From: Cohnella algarum
Lineage (GTDB): Bacteria > Bacillota > Bacilli > Paenibacillales > Paenibacillaceae
Direction of reading: 5' to 3'
Length of the DNA: 64,000 bases
Assembly (NCBI RefSeq): GCF_016937515.1
Contig: NZ_JAFHKM010000002.1
Location: 2,723,001 to 2,787,000, forward strand
The notes under the pieces were generated by a model that worked only from the letters and a program-made list of their open reading frames with translations, did not search any database and was not told where the DNA came from. This document shows positions 7,652 to 17,274 of this stretch, piece by piece. Position 1 is the stretch's first letter. Each line of letters begins with the position of its first letter. The position numbers were made by a program, and so were the translations under genes.

Positions 7652-9925
7652 ATGGCGAAGGTTGCAGACGAGGTTCGGAACCGCGCGAAGCCGGGGGGCG
7701 GCCCTTGGCGGGGGTTTGCGGATGGCGAATGGAAAAAACGGATCGACGTGTCCGGCTTCATTTTGCGGAACGTTGCTCCCTACGACGGGGACGAGGCGTT
7801 CCTCGCCCCGCCGACGGAGGCGACGCGTTCCCTGTGGGACCGGGTGCTGGAGCTGATGCGCCGGGAACGGGAAAACGGCGGCGTGCTCGATATCGACGTC
7901 CATACCGTGTCGACGATTACATCGCACGGTCCGGGCTATATCGAGCGCGGCAAGGAAAAAATCGTCGGGCTGCAAACCGACGCGCCGCTGCGGCGGGCGG
8001 TTCAGCCGTTCGGGGGCATCCGGATGGCGGCCGACGCCTGCGAAGCCTACGGCTACCGGCTGCCGGACGACATGATCCGGCTGTTCACCGACATCCGCAA
8101 AACGCATAACCAGGGCGTGTTCGACGCGTATACGACGGAAATGCGGACAGCGCGCAAAGCCGGCATCATTACCGGGCTGCCCGACGCCTACGGCCGCGGG
8201 CGGATTATCGGGGACTACCGGCGGGCCGCGCTGTACGGCGTCGACCGCCTCATCGACGACAAGCGGGACGATTTGCGGGAGCTGGAGGTTTGCGAAATGT
8301 CGGAGGAGGTCATCCGGCAGCGCGAGGAGCTTTCCGAGCAGATTCGCAGCCTGCAGGAGCTGAAGAAGATGGCGGCTTCCTACGGCTTCGATATCTCCAG
8401 GCCTGCGGCCGATGCGCGCGAGGCGTTTCAATGGCTGTACTTCGCTTACCTGGCCGCGATCAAGGAGCAGAACGGGGCGGCGATGAGCCTCGGCCGCGTG
8501 TCGACGTTTCTCGATATTTACATCGAGCGGGATTTGGCGGAAGGCACGCTGACCGAAGCGGAAGCGCAGGAGCTGGTCGACCATTTCGTCATGAAGCTCC
8601 GGCTCGTCAAATTTTTGCGGACGCCCGACTACAACGAATTGTTCAGCGGCGACCCGACGTGGGTGACGGAATCGATCGGCGGCATGGCGCTGGACGGCCG
8701 GACGCTGGTAACCCGCAACTCGTTCCGTTTTCTTCATACGCTTTATAACCTGGGGCCGGCGCCCGAGCCGAACCTGACGGTGCTCTGGTCCGAGCGTCTC
8801 CCGCGGGCGTTCAAGGCCTATTGCGCCAAAGTGTCCATCGCGACAAGCTCGATCCAGTATGAAAACGACGAGCTGATGCGCCCGCTGTTCGGGGACGATT
8901 ACGGCATCGCGTGCTGCGTTTCGGCGATGCGGATCGGCAAGCAGATGCAGTTTTTCGGGGCGCGGGCGAATTTGGCGAAGGCGCTTCTGTACGCGATCAA
9001 CGGCGGCATCGACGAGAAGCTCGGCATCCAGGTCGGCCCGAAGCTCGTTCCGCTGACCGGGGACACGCTCGATTACGCGGAAGTGGCGGCCAACTACGAC
9101 GAGGTGCTGGAATGGCTTGCGGGCCTGTATATGAACACGCTCAACGTCATCCACTACATGCACGACAAATACTGCTACGAACGGCTGGAAATGGCGCTGC
9201 ACGACCGGGAGATCGTCCGCACGATGGCGTGCGGCATCGCCGGGCTCTCGGTGGCGGCCGACTCCTTGAGCGCGATCAAGCACGCCAAAGTGCGGCCGAT
9301 CCGCAACGAGCAAGGCGTCGCGATCGATTTCGCGATCGAGGGCGACTATCCGCAATACGGCAATAACGACGACCGGGCGGACCGGATCGCGGTCGAGCTG
9401 GCGGAATCGTTCATGAACAAGCTGCGCAAGCACCATGCGTACCGGAATGCGATTCCGACCCTGTCGGTGCTGACGATCACCTCGAACGTCGTGTACGGCA
9501 AAAAAACCGGCAGCACGCCCGACGGCCGAAAGAGCGGGGAGCCGTTCGCGCCGGGGGCGAACCCGATGCACGGACGCGACCGCAAGGGAGCGCTCGCGTC
9601 GCTCGGCTCGGTCGCCAAAATTCCGTACGCGAGCTGCCAGGACGGCATTTCGAACACGTTCTCGATCGTGCCGAAAGCGCTTGGCCGGGAGGAGGAGGCG
9701 AGAAGCGGCGTGCTGGTGTCGCTTCTGGACGGCTATACGGCAAGCGGCGGGCACCATTTGAACGTCAACGTGTTCAACCGCGAGCAGCTGCTGGATGCGA
9801 TGGAGCATCCGGAGAAATACCCGCAGCTGACGATCCGCGTGTCGGGCTATGCGGTCAACTTCATCAAGCTGACGAGAGAACAGCAGCTTGACGTCGTGAA
9901 CCGGACGTTTCACGGAGCGATGTGA
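7652..9925 (+). CDS. pflB: formate C-acetyltransferase (pyruvate formate-lyase)
   Basis: PflB cleaves pyruvate with CoA to acetyl-CoA and formate by a glycyl-radical mechanism and works only without oxygen. The 757-residue protein has the adjacent catalytic cysteines in IACCVSAM and the radical glycine in [12 protein letters not shown] near the C-terminus, with the usual distance to the end. ATG 7652 is chosen because GGAGGTG lies 6-7 bp upstream; the longer frame begins at TTG 7637, before that site. It lies between adhE and its activase gene pflA (45 bp gap), the standard fermentative arrangement. Confidence 0.97.
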   Translation: MAKVADEVRNRAKPGGGPWRGFADGEWKKRIDVSGFILRNVAPYDGDEAFLAPPTEATRSLWDRVLELMRRERENGGVLDIDVHTVSTITSHGPGYIERGKEKIVGLQTDAPLRRAVQPFGGIRMAADACEAYGYRLPDDMIRLFTDIRKTHNQGVFDAYTTEMRTARKAGIITGLPDAYGRGRIIGDYRRAALYGVDRLIDDKRDDLRELEVCEMSEEVIRQREELSEQIRSLQELKKMAASYGFDISRPAADAREAFQWLYFAYLAAIKEQNGAAMSLGRVSTFLDIYIERDLAEGTLTEAEAQELVDHFVMKLRLVKFLRTPDYNELFSGDPTWVTESIGGMALDGRTLVTRNSFRFLHTLYNLGPAPEPNLTVLWSERLPRAFKAYCAKVSIATSSIQYENDELMRPLFGDDYGIACCVSAMRIGKQMQFFGARANLAKALLYAINGGIDEKLGIQVGPKLVPLTGDTLDYAEVAANYDEVLEWLAGLYMNTLNVIHYMHDKYCYERLEMALHDREIVRTMACGIAGLSVAADSLSAIKHAKVRPIRNEQGVAIDFAIEGDYPQYGNNDDRADRIAVELAESFMNKLRKHHAYRNAIPTLSVLTITSNVVYGKKTGSTPDGRKSGEPFAPGANPMHGRDRKGALASLGSVAKIPYASCQDGISNTFSIVPKALGREEEARSGVLVSLLDGYTASGGHHLNVNVFNREQLLDAMEHPEKYPQLTIRVSGYAVNFIKLTREQQLDVVNRTFHGAM

Positions 9926-9970
9926 CCGGGCGTCCGGCTGCGCCCCGAAACCCGAAGGGAGGCGAAGGCC

Positions 9971-10726
9971 ATGCATAACGAAGGCCGCATCCATTCCATC
10001 GATACGTTCGGCACCGTCGACGGCCCGGGCATTCGCTTCGTGCTCTTTGCGCAGGGGTGCGCGCTGCAGTGCGGGTACTGCCACAACCCGGATACGTGGA
10101 ATCCCCGGGACGGCCGAACGGCGACGGTCGAGGAGTTGCTGGCGGAAATCGAGCCTTACGTTCCGTATTACAGCCGCTCCGGCGGCGGCATTACCGTCAC
10201 GGGAGGGGAGCCGACGCTGCAGGCGCCCTTCGTCGCCCGGCTGCTGGCCGAGTGCAAGAGGCGCTGGGGGCTGCATACGGCGCTCGATTCCTCAGGCTTC
10301 TGCGACCCTCATCACGTCGAGGAACTGATGGAGGTCACCGATCTCGTGCTGCTCGATCTGAAGCAGCTGAACCGCGAGCGGCACATTGCCCTGACTAGCC
10401 AGCCCAACGACCGGACGCTCGCCTTCGCCCGCTGGCTGTCGGAGCGGGGGAAGCCCGTATGGATTCGCCACGTGCTCATTCCGGACGTGACGGACGACAT
10501 GGCGGACTTGACCGCTCTGGGGGCGTTCATGGGCACGCTGGGCAACGTGGCAAAGTTCGAGCTGCTGCCGTACCACCGGATGGGGGTGCACAAGTGGGAG
10601 CGGCTCGGCAAAGCGTATCCGCTGGAGGGCGTCCGGCCGCCGGAGGAAAAAGAAATGCGGCGCGCCCGGCATCTGATCGAAATGGCCATGCGCGACGCGA
10701 AGACCGTCCGCATCGGCGAATCATAG
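9971..10726 (+). CDS. pflA: pyruvate formate-lyase activating enzyme (radical SAM)
   Basis: PflA uses S-adenosylmethionine and a [4Fe-4S] cluster to put the glycyl radical on PflB. The 251-residue protein shows the radical SAM cysteine triad C-x3-C-x2-C (CALQCGYC, residues 30-37), the GGE motif in VTGGEPTLQ and a normal family length. The start ATG 9971 follows GGGAGGCGAAGGCC. It closes the adhE-pflB-pflA unit and is followed by a strong terminator. Confidence 0.97.
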   Translation: MHNEGRIHSIDTFGTVDGPGIRFVLFAQGCALQCGYCHNPDTWNPRDGRTATVEELLAEIEPYVPYYSRSGGGITVTGGEPTLQAPFVARLLAECKRRWGLHTALDSSGFCDPHHVEELMEVTDLVLLDLKQLNRERHIALTSQPNDRTLAFARWLSERGKPVWIRHVLIPDVTDDMADLTALGAFMGTLGNVAKFELLPYHRMGVHKWERLGKAYPLEGVRPPEEKEMRRARHLIEMAMRDAKTVRIGES

Positions 10727-10780
10727 AAAAGCCGCTCCCTTGTCCGATCGTTTCGCGCCGGACGGGGGAGCGGCTTTTTT
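10727..10780 (+). terminator. intrinsic terminator after pflA
   Basis: The long stem AAAAGCCGCTCCC/GGGAGCGGCTTTTTT ends in a T run. Confidence 0.93.
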
Positions 10781-11008
10781 AGCGACGAGAAAGCGCCCGG
10801 GCAAGCTTGCGGGACACGCGGCGCAATTTTCGCCATGATGCCTATTTTCCAATGCAGGCCCCCTCTGGCGCGAGGAGGAGCGTTCCCCGGACGTTTGTCC
10901 ATCGCGAATAAGAAAAGGGCCAAATCGGACATCGTATTCCGGGCGGGATGTGGCGTATGATGACGGTAAAGCAGCGAAATCAACCATGGTATGGAGGTTT
11001 TTCAACAG

Positions 11009-12085
11009 ATGGGTTCCTCAGATAAAATCCGAATCGGCCTCATCGGAGCCGGCAATATCGGAAACGTGCACCTGCAAGAATTCGGCAAGCTCGGTCAGGA
11101 ATGCGAAATCGCCGCGATTACGGACGCATATCTTCCGCTCGCGGAGCAGCGGGCGCAGCAATACGGCATTCAAACGGTCGCCCCGTCGCCGGAAGCGCTC
11201 ATCGAGCGCGGCGACATCGACGCGGTGATCGTCGCCGTGCCGAACCAAAGCCATGCGCCGCTGACGATCCGGGCGCTGGAAAGCGGTAAGCACGTGCTCG
11301 TCGAAAAGCCGATGGGACTTCATTCCGGGGCGGCCAAAGACATCGTCCGCGCGGAGAAGAAATACGGCAAGACGGTCATGGTCGCGCATCAGATGAGGTG
11401 GGATTGGCTGCCGCTGCAAGTGAAATCGCAAATCGAGCAGGGCGAGCTGGGCAACATTTACACGGCCAAAACCGGCTGGTACCGCCGCAAGGGCATTCCC
11501 GGCTGGGGCACGTGGTTTACGCGGAAGGACCAGTCCGGCGGCGGGCCGCTCATCGATATCGGCGTGCATATGCTGGATCTGGCGTTTTTCCTGATGGGCG
11601 AGCCGAAGCCGGTATCGGTATACGGGTCCACCTACGCGGAATTCGGTCCGCGCAAAAAAGGGATCGGCACGTGGGGCAAGCCGGATTGGAACGGCATCTA
11701 CGACGTCGAGGATCTGGCGACGGCGATCATCAAGATGGACAACGGGGCCTCGCTGACGCTGGAAGTGAGCTGGGCCGTGCACATGAACACGGACAGCAGC
11801 CCGTTCGTTCACATCATGGGCTCGGACGGCGGAGCGTTCCTGAGAGGCAACGAAGGCATGTTCCTGACGGAAAAATTCGACCGCCCGGTCGACGTGCCGC
11901 TGCGGGCCCCGGATAACGACGAAGGAAGCCGCGTGCGGTTGAGCCGCCACTTCCTCGAATGCATTCGCGAAGGGAAAACGCCGTGGACTTCCGCCGAGAC
12001 GGGATTGCGGACGAATCTGATCATCGACGCGATTTACGAGTCGTCCCGTACGGGCGGGGAAGTCAAGCTGGACTGGAGCCTGTAA
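11009..12085 (+). CDS. Gfo/Idh/MocA family NAD(P)-dependent oxidoreductase
   Basis: A 358-residue oxidoreductase of the sugar and inositol dehydrogenase superfamily. The N-terminal Rossmann fold has GLIGAGNIGNVH; the conserved EKP (VLVEKPMG) lies near residue 100 and contains the catalytic-site lysine of the family. The C-terminal alpha/beta domain carries GGGPLIDIGVHMLDL, where the aspartate and histidine are typical active-site residues. The substrate cannot be assigned. ATG 11009 is preferred because GGAGGT lies 10-11 bp upstream; an earlier ATG at 10991 has no ribosome site. It is a single-gene unit between two terminators. Confidence 0.9.
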   Translation: MGSSDKIRIGLIGAGNIGNVHLQEFGKLGQECEIAAITDAYLPLAEQRAQQYGIQTVAPSPEALIERGDIDAVIVAVPNQSHAPLTIRALESGKHVLVEKPMGLHSGAAKDIVRAEKKYGKTVMVAHQMRWDWLPLQVKSQIEQGELGNIYTAKTGWYRRKGIPGWGTWFTRKDQSGGGPLIDIGVHMLDLAFFLMGEPKPVSVYGSTYAEFGPRKKGIGTWGKPDWNGIYDVEDLATAIIKMDNGASLTLEVSWAVHMNTDSSPFVHIMGSDGGAFLRGNEGMFLTEKFDRPVDVPLRAPDNDEGSRVRLSRHFLECIREGKTPWTSAETGLRTNLIIDAIYESSRTGGEVKLDWSL

Positions 12086-12102
12086 TCCTGGCTTCTAATG
12101 CG

Positions 12103-12143
12103 AAAAAAGACAGAATCCTTTAATCCGGGGTTCTGTCTTTTTT
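12103..12143. terminator. bidirectional intrinsic terminator
   Basis: AAAAAAGACAGAA pairs with TTCTGTCTTTTTT. It can serve the oxidoreductase on the plus strand and the methyltransferase on the minus strand. Confidence 0.9.
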
Positions 12144-12165
12144 ACGGACAAGTCCGATTTCGCGA

Positions 12166-12783
12166 TCAAACGTTAATCGGGTGCTCGGCAGGCAGCGGCT
12201 TTGGCCTCGGTGCGGCACTGAAAAAAAGTTCATTATAGACAAAGCATTTTGTAAATCTTTTCAGCACCTGGAAATCGTATTCGGCGTCCCGAAACAAATT
12301 CAAATAATCTTCCTCATAGCGAATATGTTCGCCCTCGTCGTACCAATTCATGAATCGGTTGTTGAATCGGGTCCGGTTGCACAAATAAGGCTCGATGACG
12401 ACGATTTTCCCGGCAGGCTTCAATATCCTTGCAAATTCCAGCAAATATTCTCTGATCAGATTGTCGGGGATATGATGAAGCACGGCGACAATAAGGATGG
12501 TATCGATCGAACGGTCCGGGACCGCAATCCGTTTTGAATCAAATTCGATAAAACGATGATCGGGATACCGCTTTTTGGCGTACTCGATTCGTTTGACGTC
12601 GGGCTCGATGCCGATGTACGAATCCGGATTGCAGATGACGCAGTTCGCCCCGGTGCCTGCTCCGAAATCAAGAGGGTGGCCTGATCGTAAGTCGAAATGT
12701 TCGTTAATAAGGTTATGAATGTATTTTTTCGTAAACCATGCCGTTCGTACGAACGCATGGTACAATTGCGGCGGAAGAGGCAT
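12166..12783 (-). CDS. class I SAM-dependent methyltransferase
   Basis: A 205-residue methyltransferase with the glycine-rich SAM loop DFGAGTGAN near residue 39 and the acidic residue after strand 2 in YIGIEPD. The motif-IV region VAVLHHIPDN and the following LKPAGKIVVIEP match Methyltransf_11-type enzymes that act on small molecules. The substrate is unknown. It is convergent with the oxidoreductase and shares its terminator. There are no operon partners. Confidence 0.85.
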   Translation of the reverse strand: MPLPPQLYHAFVRTAWFTKKYIHNLINEHFDLRSGHPLDFGAGTGANCVICNPDSYIGIEPDVKRIEYAKKRYPDHRFIEFDSKRIAVPDRSIDTILIVAVLHHIPDNLIREYLLEFARILKPAGKIVVIEPYLCNRTRFNNRFMNWYDEGEHIRYEEDYLNLFRDAEYDFQVLKRFTKCFVYNELFFSAAPRPKPLPAEHPINV

Positions 12784-12939
12784 CGTTTTTTGTCACATCC
12801 AAGCGTTTTTTGAATGACGCGGGCAACCCGTTCGGGACCCGGAACGGTTGCACGACATCAGGGAGTATGTCCCGAAAGCGGAATAACGATACGGGTAAAA
12901 TTCGGGCGGACGGACAATCTCTTAAAGTCCTCCGCTCGT

Positions 12940-12969
12940 TTGATATCCTGATAGGCAGGCAGGTATAAT
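12940..12969 (+). promoter_or_regulatory. sigma-A-type promoter for the small membrane protein gene
   Basis: TTGATA (12940-12945) and TATAAT (12964-12969) are 18 bp apart. Confidence 0.7.
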
Positions 12970-13011
12970 ACATACGGAATAGATGAATGACAGGGAGCGG
13001 AAAGGGCTGCC

Positions 13012-13239
13012 ATGCGCAAACTACATCAGAGACCGAGCGGCGCCAAGCTGTCCGTCATTATCGCGGCTATCGTTTTTTTTGCGGTAGCGGCAACCTTCGG
13101 GTTGAACACAGGGGTCGGCTATTTCACTCAAAAATCGGCTTTGGCGGAAAATACGCTTTCCCTGAACGCGAAGCAGGGAGGAAGGAGCCGGACGGTAGCG
13201 TATAAGCCGGAACCTTTGGTTTCTGCGAACTCCGGATAA
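13012..13239 (+). CDS. small single-pass membrane or exported protein, unknown function
   Basis: A 75-residue protein I do not recognise. It has a positively charged start (MRKLHQRPSGAK) and then one hydrophobic segment at about residues 13-33. The rest is a polar tail with several lysines and arginines that would face outward. The segment could be a signal peptide or a membrane anchor. A GGAGCGGAAAGG ribosome site and a good sigma-A promoter 45 bp upstream support real expression. No neighbour suggests a role. Confidence 0.6.
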   Translation: MRKLHQRPSGAKLSVIIAAIVFFAVAATFGLNTGVGYFTQKSALAENTLSLNAKQGGRSRTVAYKPEPLVSANSG

Positions 13240-13256
13240 CCGGCCGATAGAATGAC

Positions 13257-13313
13257 AAAAAAGAACAAGCCCCGATTTCCGAAAACCAGCTTGGCGGCCG
13301 GTGCGGGGCTTGT
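13257..13313 (-). terminator. intrinsic terminator for the coiled-coil gene
   Basis: Read on the minus strand, ACAAGCCCCG and CGGGGCTTGT pair and are followed by TTCTTTTTT. Confidence 0.8.
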
Positions 13314-13321
13314 CCGTATGT

Positions 13322-13741
13322 TCAGCGGTTTTTCAGCATTTCGACGTCGGCTTTAAGCTTCAACTGTTCTCGGTTCAAGATGTCGATGCTGTAATCGTGA
13401 GCCTGCCACTTGGCGGAAAACTCGTGCCTCATCTCGGTTTGCTGTTCCGCGATCCGGGCGACGGACGCATTCGTCGATTTCACGATGCCGATCAGTTGAA
13501 CGAGCAAATCTTCGTGCCGGTCCAGACGGCCGGAGGTTTCCCGTTTGAAGCTCCTGTAATCTTCCTTGTGCTCGCTGAAATCCCTTTTCAGCTCCGCCAT
13601 CTCTTGCTTAAGTCCGGACACGTCTTCCTTAAGTCCGGACACGTCTTGCTTAAGTCCGGACACCTCCAGCTTAAGCTCCGCAAATTCCCCGCGGAAATCC
13701 CGCAGCTCCAGCAAAATCAAATCCAGCTTCTCGTCGCTCAT
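13322..13741 (-). CDS. coiled-coil protein with heptad repeats, unknown function
   Basis: A 139-residue, highly charged protein predicted to be almost entirely coiled coil. The centre carries the seven-residue repeat SGLK(Q/E)DV three to four times, an exact heptad, encoded by 21-bp DNA repeats. It has no membrane segment. Similar small proteins occur in Bacilli as unnamed hypotheticals. ATG 13741 is preferred over TTG 13759 because GAGGAGG lies 9 bp before it. It is a single gene with its own terminator. Confidence 0.7.
   Translation of the reverse strand: MSDEKLDLILLELRDFRGEFAELKLEVSGLKQDVSGLKEDVSGLKQEMAELKRDFSEHKEDYRSFKRETSGRLDRHEDLLVQLIGIVKSTNASVARIAEQQTEMRHEFSAKWQAHDYSIDILNREQLKLKADVEMLKNR
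13607..13677. repeat. 21-bp tandem repeat inside the coiled-coil gene
   Basis: Copies of a 21-bp unit beginning CTTAAGTCCGGACAC start at 13607, 13628 and 13649, with a partial copy at 13670. Each encodes one heptad, so copy-number change would keep the frame. Confidence 0.85.
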
Positions 13742-13947
13742 CCCGAACAGCCTCCTCAATAAAATATAAATGGCGTTGCAGGCGAGTTCGCGTTCCCCGT
13801 GGTAGCGGTTGGAGTGCGGGGGGAGTCGGGAACATTTGTTCTAATTTTACTATATGGGCCATGAATTGACAAATTAAAAAAATGTCGAAGTAGGGGCAGC
13901 CAAAGCTCATGAGGGGGAGGCGAGCGGGCGTCAAGGGCTCCGGAACG

Positions 13948-13993
13948 CAAAAAATCCCCGGCCGCAACGGAACCCTTCCGTCGCCGCCGGGGA
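13948..13993 (-). terminator. intrinsic terminator for the superoxide dismutase gene
   Basis: On the minus strand TCCCCGGC and GCCGGGGA form a stem followed by six T residues. Confidence 0.85.
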
Positions 13994-14003
13994 GCGGATC
14001 GCC

Positions 14004-15203
14004 TCAATACGGCTGCCATTGCAGCGTTCTTGCCTTCGCGAAACGATCGGAAACATAAGGCCAGTTGACGACGTTCCACCAATCCTTGATATAACCCGCC
14101 CGATCGTTCTGATGCTTCAGGTAGTAGGCATGCTCCCATACGTCCAGCGGCAGCAGCGGCACGACATCCCATTGCGAAAGATTTTGATGCTTTTCGGCCG
14201 TCAAAATTTCGAGCCGGCGGGCGCGCGGGCTCCAGACGAGAATCGCCCAGCCGCCGCCTTCGACTTTGTCGGCGGCTTCCGTAAACTGCCGCTTGAAAGC
14301 CTCGTATCCGCCGAAATCGCGCTCGATTTGCTCGGCCAGCGGTCCCGTCGGCTTTCCTCCGCCTTTCGGCGACATCGCATCCCAAAAAATCGTGTGCAAA
14401 TAATGGCCGGCCCCGTGGAACGCCAGCTCCCGTTCCCAATGCTTCACGAGGTCGAAATCGCCCGTGCGCCGGGCCTCCTGCAGCTTGAGCTCCGCCTTGT
14501 TCAAGCCGTCCACGTAGCTTTGATGGTGCTTGTCGTGGTGTACCCGCATCGTCTTCTCGTCGATGTACGGCTCCAAGGCATCATACGGATAAGGCAGCGG
14601 CGGCAGCGAATGCCCCCCGATCGGAACCGGACGTCCGGTCCCGGCGCCGGCGAGCGGATCGGACCAGCTTCCTTCGGGGGATCTCGCCAGTCCGTCGGCG
14701 GGCTGCGGAATGTCCGGCCGCTCCGCAGCGTCGTCGCTTTCCTCTCCGTTCGGCCGAATTTGGCCCGCTGGCGCCGACGAAGCGGCCGGCTTCGGTTCGG
14801 AAGCGTCCAAATAGCGTCCGGATTCCGCCTGAAGCCGCTCCGCGAGGGCGGAGGCTTCCGGGTTTTTGCGAAAGGCTTCGCTATTTTTTCGGATCACCTT
14901 GAGGTGGCGAATATATTCGGCGGATTGCCGCTTTGCCTCCTCCTCGAGACGGGCAAATGAGGAAGCGCGCCGGGATAAATGAAACGGGGTGCCGGGCGTC
15001 GGCTCGTACAGCGAATAGCGGGCGGCAGCGGCCGTCCGCTCGAACACGAGCTGCCATTCGTTCAGCAGCTTCGCGAACGCCGGTTCAAGCCCGGGGATCC
15101 GTTCGCGCAGAAGGAGCGTTCCCTGGCTTTCCCGGGTTTTCCAACCGACCAATTCATTTGCCAGTTCAAATGGATATCCGCCAGAAGCTTCGGCTGTCGG
15201 CAT
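14004..15203 (-). CDS. Fe/Mn superoxide dismutase with long N-terminal extension
   Basis: Residues about 198-399 form a complete Fe/Mn superoxide dismutase domain. The metal ligands are visible in MRVHHDKHH, GAGHYLHTIFW and PLDVWEHAYY. It converts superoxide to peroxide and oxygen. Residues 1-197 are an extra region: a helical part with acidic and basic stretches to about residue 135, then a Pro/Ala/Glu-rich linker. Ordinary SodA is about 200 residues, so this is roughly twice as long. Extended dismutases (SodF-like) are known in Bacilli. It has no signal peptide. The start ATG 15203 follows GGAGGGAGGG. Confidence 0.9.
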   Translation of the reverse strand: MPTAEASGGYPFELANELVGWKTRESQGTLLLRERIPGLEPAFAKLLNEWQLVFERTAAAARYSLYEPTPGTPFHLSRRASSFARLEEEAKRQSAEYIRHLKVIRKNSEAFRKNPEASALAERLQAESGRYLDASEPKPAASSAPAGQIRPNGEESDDAAERPDIPQPADGLARSPEGSWSDPLAGAGTGRPVPIGGHSLPPLPYPYDALEPYIDEKTMRVHHDKHHQSYVDGLNKAELKLQEARRTGDFDLVKHWERELAFHGAGHYLHTIFWDAMSPKGGGKPTGPLAEQIERDFGGYEAFKRQFTEAADKVEGGGWAILVWSPRARRLEILTAEKHQNLSQWDVVPLLPLDVWEHAYYLKHQNDRAGYIKDWWNVVNWPYVSDRFAKARTLQWQPY

Positions 15204-15286
15204 GCCGATTCCCTCCCTCCATAAGTAGCAGCGACATATGGCTACGTACCTATGTTTATGCCGGGAAAACGGCCGTTTATGACACT

Positions 15287-16318
15287 TCAGACGGCGAAGG
15301 TTTCGCCCGGGACGGTTTCGCCGGAGCCGGAAGAGCGGCTAATGCCGTCTAAAAAAACCGAAGCGCGTTCGACATACTCCTCCGTATGGGTCCGAAAAAT
15401 CATTTCGTGAAGAACGTCCGGAACGATCCACAGCTCGGAGGACGGATGGGATTGCGCCGCCGCGATATTTTCGGTCATCCATTGCGGGGATTTGTCGTCC
15501 GCCGTTCCGTACACGAGCATGATCGGAAACGGATAATCGGTGGATTGCGCTTGTTCCGAAGGGATTTGATCCACCGAATATCCGCTCCAAAGCGGGAATA
15601 AAAGCCGAACCAGATTCAGGGTCAGGGGTCGGGGAAGCGATACGTACCGGTTAATATTTTCATAAATCGTGTCTTCGTCCGCCAAAAACGTGCTGTCCAG
15701 GATCATGCCGTCGATCAGGTCCGTTTGAAGAGCGGCTTGAAGCGCGGTGCCGGCGCCCATGGAAAATCCCCAGACGACGAGTTCCGCGCTGCCTTGGCTG
15801 CGGGCGAACTGCAGCGCTCCGAGCAGCTGCTGCGATTCCGCTATCCCTCCGGTCGCCGCGGACGGCCGAACGGGGTCGGCGAACCCGTAGTCGAACATGA
15901 GCACATTATAGTTCCAGCCGTTAAGCAGCTCGGCGATATCGTACATCGGCACCCAAGGCTCCTCGCGATTGGCGCCGAACCCGTGGCTCAGGACGACGGT
16001 TCGCTCGCTGCCGCCGGGAATCCACCAGCCGTGCACCTGGGACGCCCCGTCCGCGCTCGGAAACGAGACGTCCGAATAGGGGAGGTTTTTGGCGGACATC
16101 GGGTTGAGCGACAGGGCGGCGACTTTCGGATGCGTAAGGAGATAAGCCGCGTAGGCAAAAATCGACACGACCAGCAAGACCGACGCGAAAATGAAAACGA
16201 GGACGGCCAGAAGCAGTCTCTTGCCTTTCCGCGAGACCGCGGCTTCCGGGACGAAAGCGGGGGATTCGGGCAAAGGCAGGGCGTCCAGAGGGCGGGAACT
16301 CAGCGTTGTCGTATTCAT
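15287..16318 (-). CDS. membrane-anchored alpha/beta hydrolase
   Basis: A 343-residue protein with one membrane segment near residues 33-61, which probably places the hydrolase domain outside the cytoplasm. The hydrolase shows the oxyanion region VVLSHGFGANRE, the nucleophile elbow GFSMGAG, an aspartate in YGTADDKSP and a histidine in VPDVLHEMIF, forming a full catalytic triad. It resembles the BEM46/YqkD-type serine hydrolases; the substrate is unknown. The start ATG 16318 follows GGAGGCG by about 7 bp. It is divergent from the IclR gene. Confidence 0.87.
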   Translation of the reverse strand: MNTTTLSSRPLDALPLPESPAFVPEAAVSRKGKRLLLAVLVFIFASVLLVVSIFAYAAYLLTHPKVAALSLNPMSAKNLPYSDVSFPSADGASQVHGWWIPGGSERTVVLSHGFGANREEPWVPMYDIAELLNGWNYNVLMFDYGFADPVRPSAATGGIAESQQLLGALQFARSQGSAELVVWGFSMGAGTALQAALQTDLIDGMILDSTFLADEDTIYENINRYVSLPRPLTLNLVRLLFPLWSGYSVDQIPSEQAQSTDYPFPIMLVYGTADDKSPQWMTENIAAAQSHPSSELWIVPDVLHEMIFRTHTEEYVERASVFLDGISRSSGSGETVPGETFAV

Positions 16319-16456
16319 CGGGATCGCCTCCGCTTCGGATGAGGGTTTTCTAATGAAATCGTTAAAGTTATCGTAAAATTGAAAAAAGGGAGCGTCAACG
16401 AGACTTGTCGAATTGTTAGACAGACGTAATGAAACTGCAATGAAACGCTGCCAATA

Positions 16457-16514
16457 TTTACGGGGTTGAGCGCATCGGTTATACTAGGTGTACCAGTGTT
16501 TCATGGAGTGAAAC
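16457..16514 (+). promoter_or_regulatory. iclR promoter and GTTTCA-N5-TGAAAC operator
   Basis: TTTACG (16457-16462) and TATACT (16480-16485) are 17 bp apart. A perfect 6-bp-arm dyad GTTTCA-N5-TGAAAC follows at 16498-16514, where a bound repressor would block transcription. Two more TGAAAC half-sites lie at 16430 and 16441. The same dyad occurs before acnA. Confidence 0.55.
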
Positions 16515-16530
16515 GATTGGAGGCCTTCGA

Positions 16531-17274
16531 ATGGAAGACGAGAAAAAGACCGTACGCGCCGTCGAAAGAGCTCTCGACGTTCTCCTTTGTTTTACTTCGG
16601 GGAGCGAATGGGGGTTGACGGAAATCGCGCAGCGAGCCGGGCTTCACAAGAGCACGGTCCATCGTCTGCTGGCGACGTTGGAAGAGAAGGGCTTCGTCAT
16701 GCGCGACGAGGCTACCGATAAATACAGGCTGGGCTTGCGGATTTTGGAGCTGTCCGCCCATTTGACCCAGTCCGACGACCCCGCGGTCGTCCTGCTCGAG
16801 GAAATGAAACGGCTGCGGGACCAATTGGGCGAAACGATCAGCTTGTACGTGCGCGACCGGCGCGACCGCGTCCGCATCCAGGCGGTGCAGAGCGAGCAGG
16901 CGATTCGCCGGGTCGCTCCGGTCGGGGCCCGGCTGCCGCTGTTCGTAGGCGCCTCAAGCAAGGTACTGCTCGCGTTTGCCGAACCGGAAGTGAAGGAAGC
17001 GCTGCTGAACGATCCGGCATGGCCCGCGTCCGTCGATATTCCGGCGTACGAGAAGCAACTGGCCGAGATCGCCGCCGCGGGCTACGCGACAAGCTTCGAG
17101 GAGCGCGAAGCGGGGGCGGCGGCCGTCGCCGCGCCGATTTTCAACCGGGCGGGCAAGCTGGTGGCGGCGTTGTCCGTCTCCGGACCTTCGAACCGGCTTA
17201 CGCCGGACGTCATGGAGGAGCGGGCGCCCGCCATCGTCGCCGCCGCAAGGCGGATGGGCTCGCTGCTCGGCTAA
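16531..17274 (+). CDS. IclR family transcriptional regulator
   Basis: A 247-residue IclR-type regulator. The N-terminal winged helix (residues about 7-70) includes LTEIAQRAGLHKSTVHRLLA. The C-terminal effector domain contains VAPVGARLPLFVGASSKVLL and ends with AARRMGSLLG, both typical. Such proteins usually respond to small organic acids or sugar-acid intermediates. An inverted repeat directly before the gene suggests autoregulation. The start ATG 16531 follows GGAGGCC. Confidence 0.92.
   Translation: MEDEKKTVRAVERALDVLLCFTSGSEWGLTEIAQRAGLHKSTVHRLLATLEEKGFVMRDEATDKYRLGLRILELSAHLTQSDDPAVVLLEEMKRLRDQLGETISLYVRDRRDRVRIQAVQSEQAIRRVAPVGARLPLFVGASSKVLLAFAEPEVKEALLNDPAWPASVDIPAYEKQLAEIAAAGYATSFEEREAGAAAVAAPIFNRAGKLVAALSVSGPSNRLTPDVMEERAPAIVAAARRMGSLLG

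Noticed and set aside
4961..10276. A 1771-residue open frame on the minus strand
   Set aside because: It is antisense to adhE, pflB and pflA, is Arg/His-rich and low in complexity, and has no domains. It is a product of high-GC codon bias.
13607..13677. 21-bp repeats as possible regulatory iterons or CRISPR
   Set aside because: They are in frame within a coiled-coil gene and encode exact heptads.
13756..14439. A minus-strand frame of 227 residues
   Set aside because: It overlaps the dismutase C-terminus in another frame, crosses its terminator, and has no domain.
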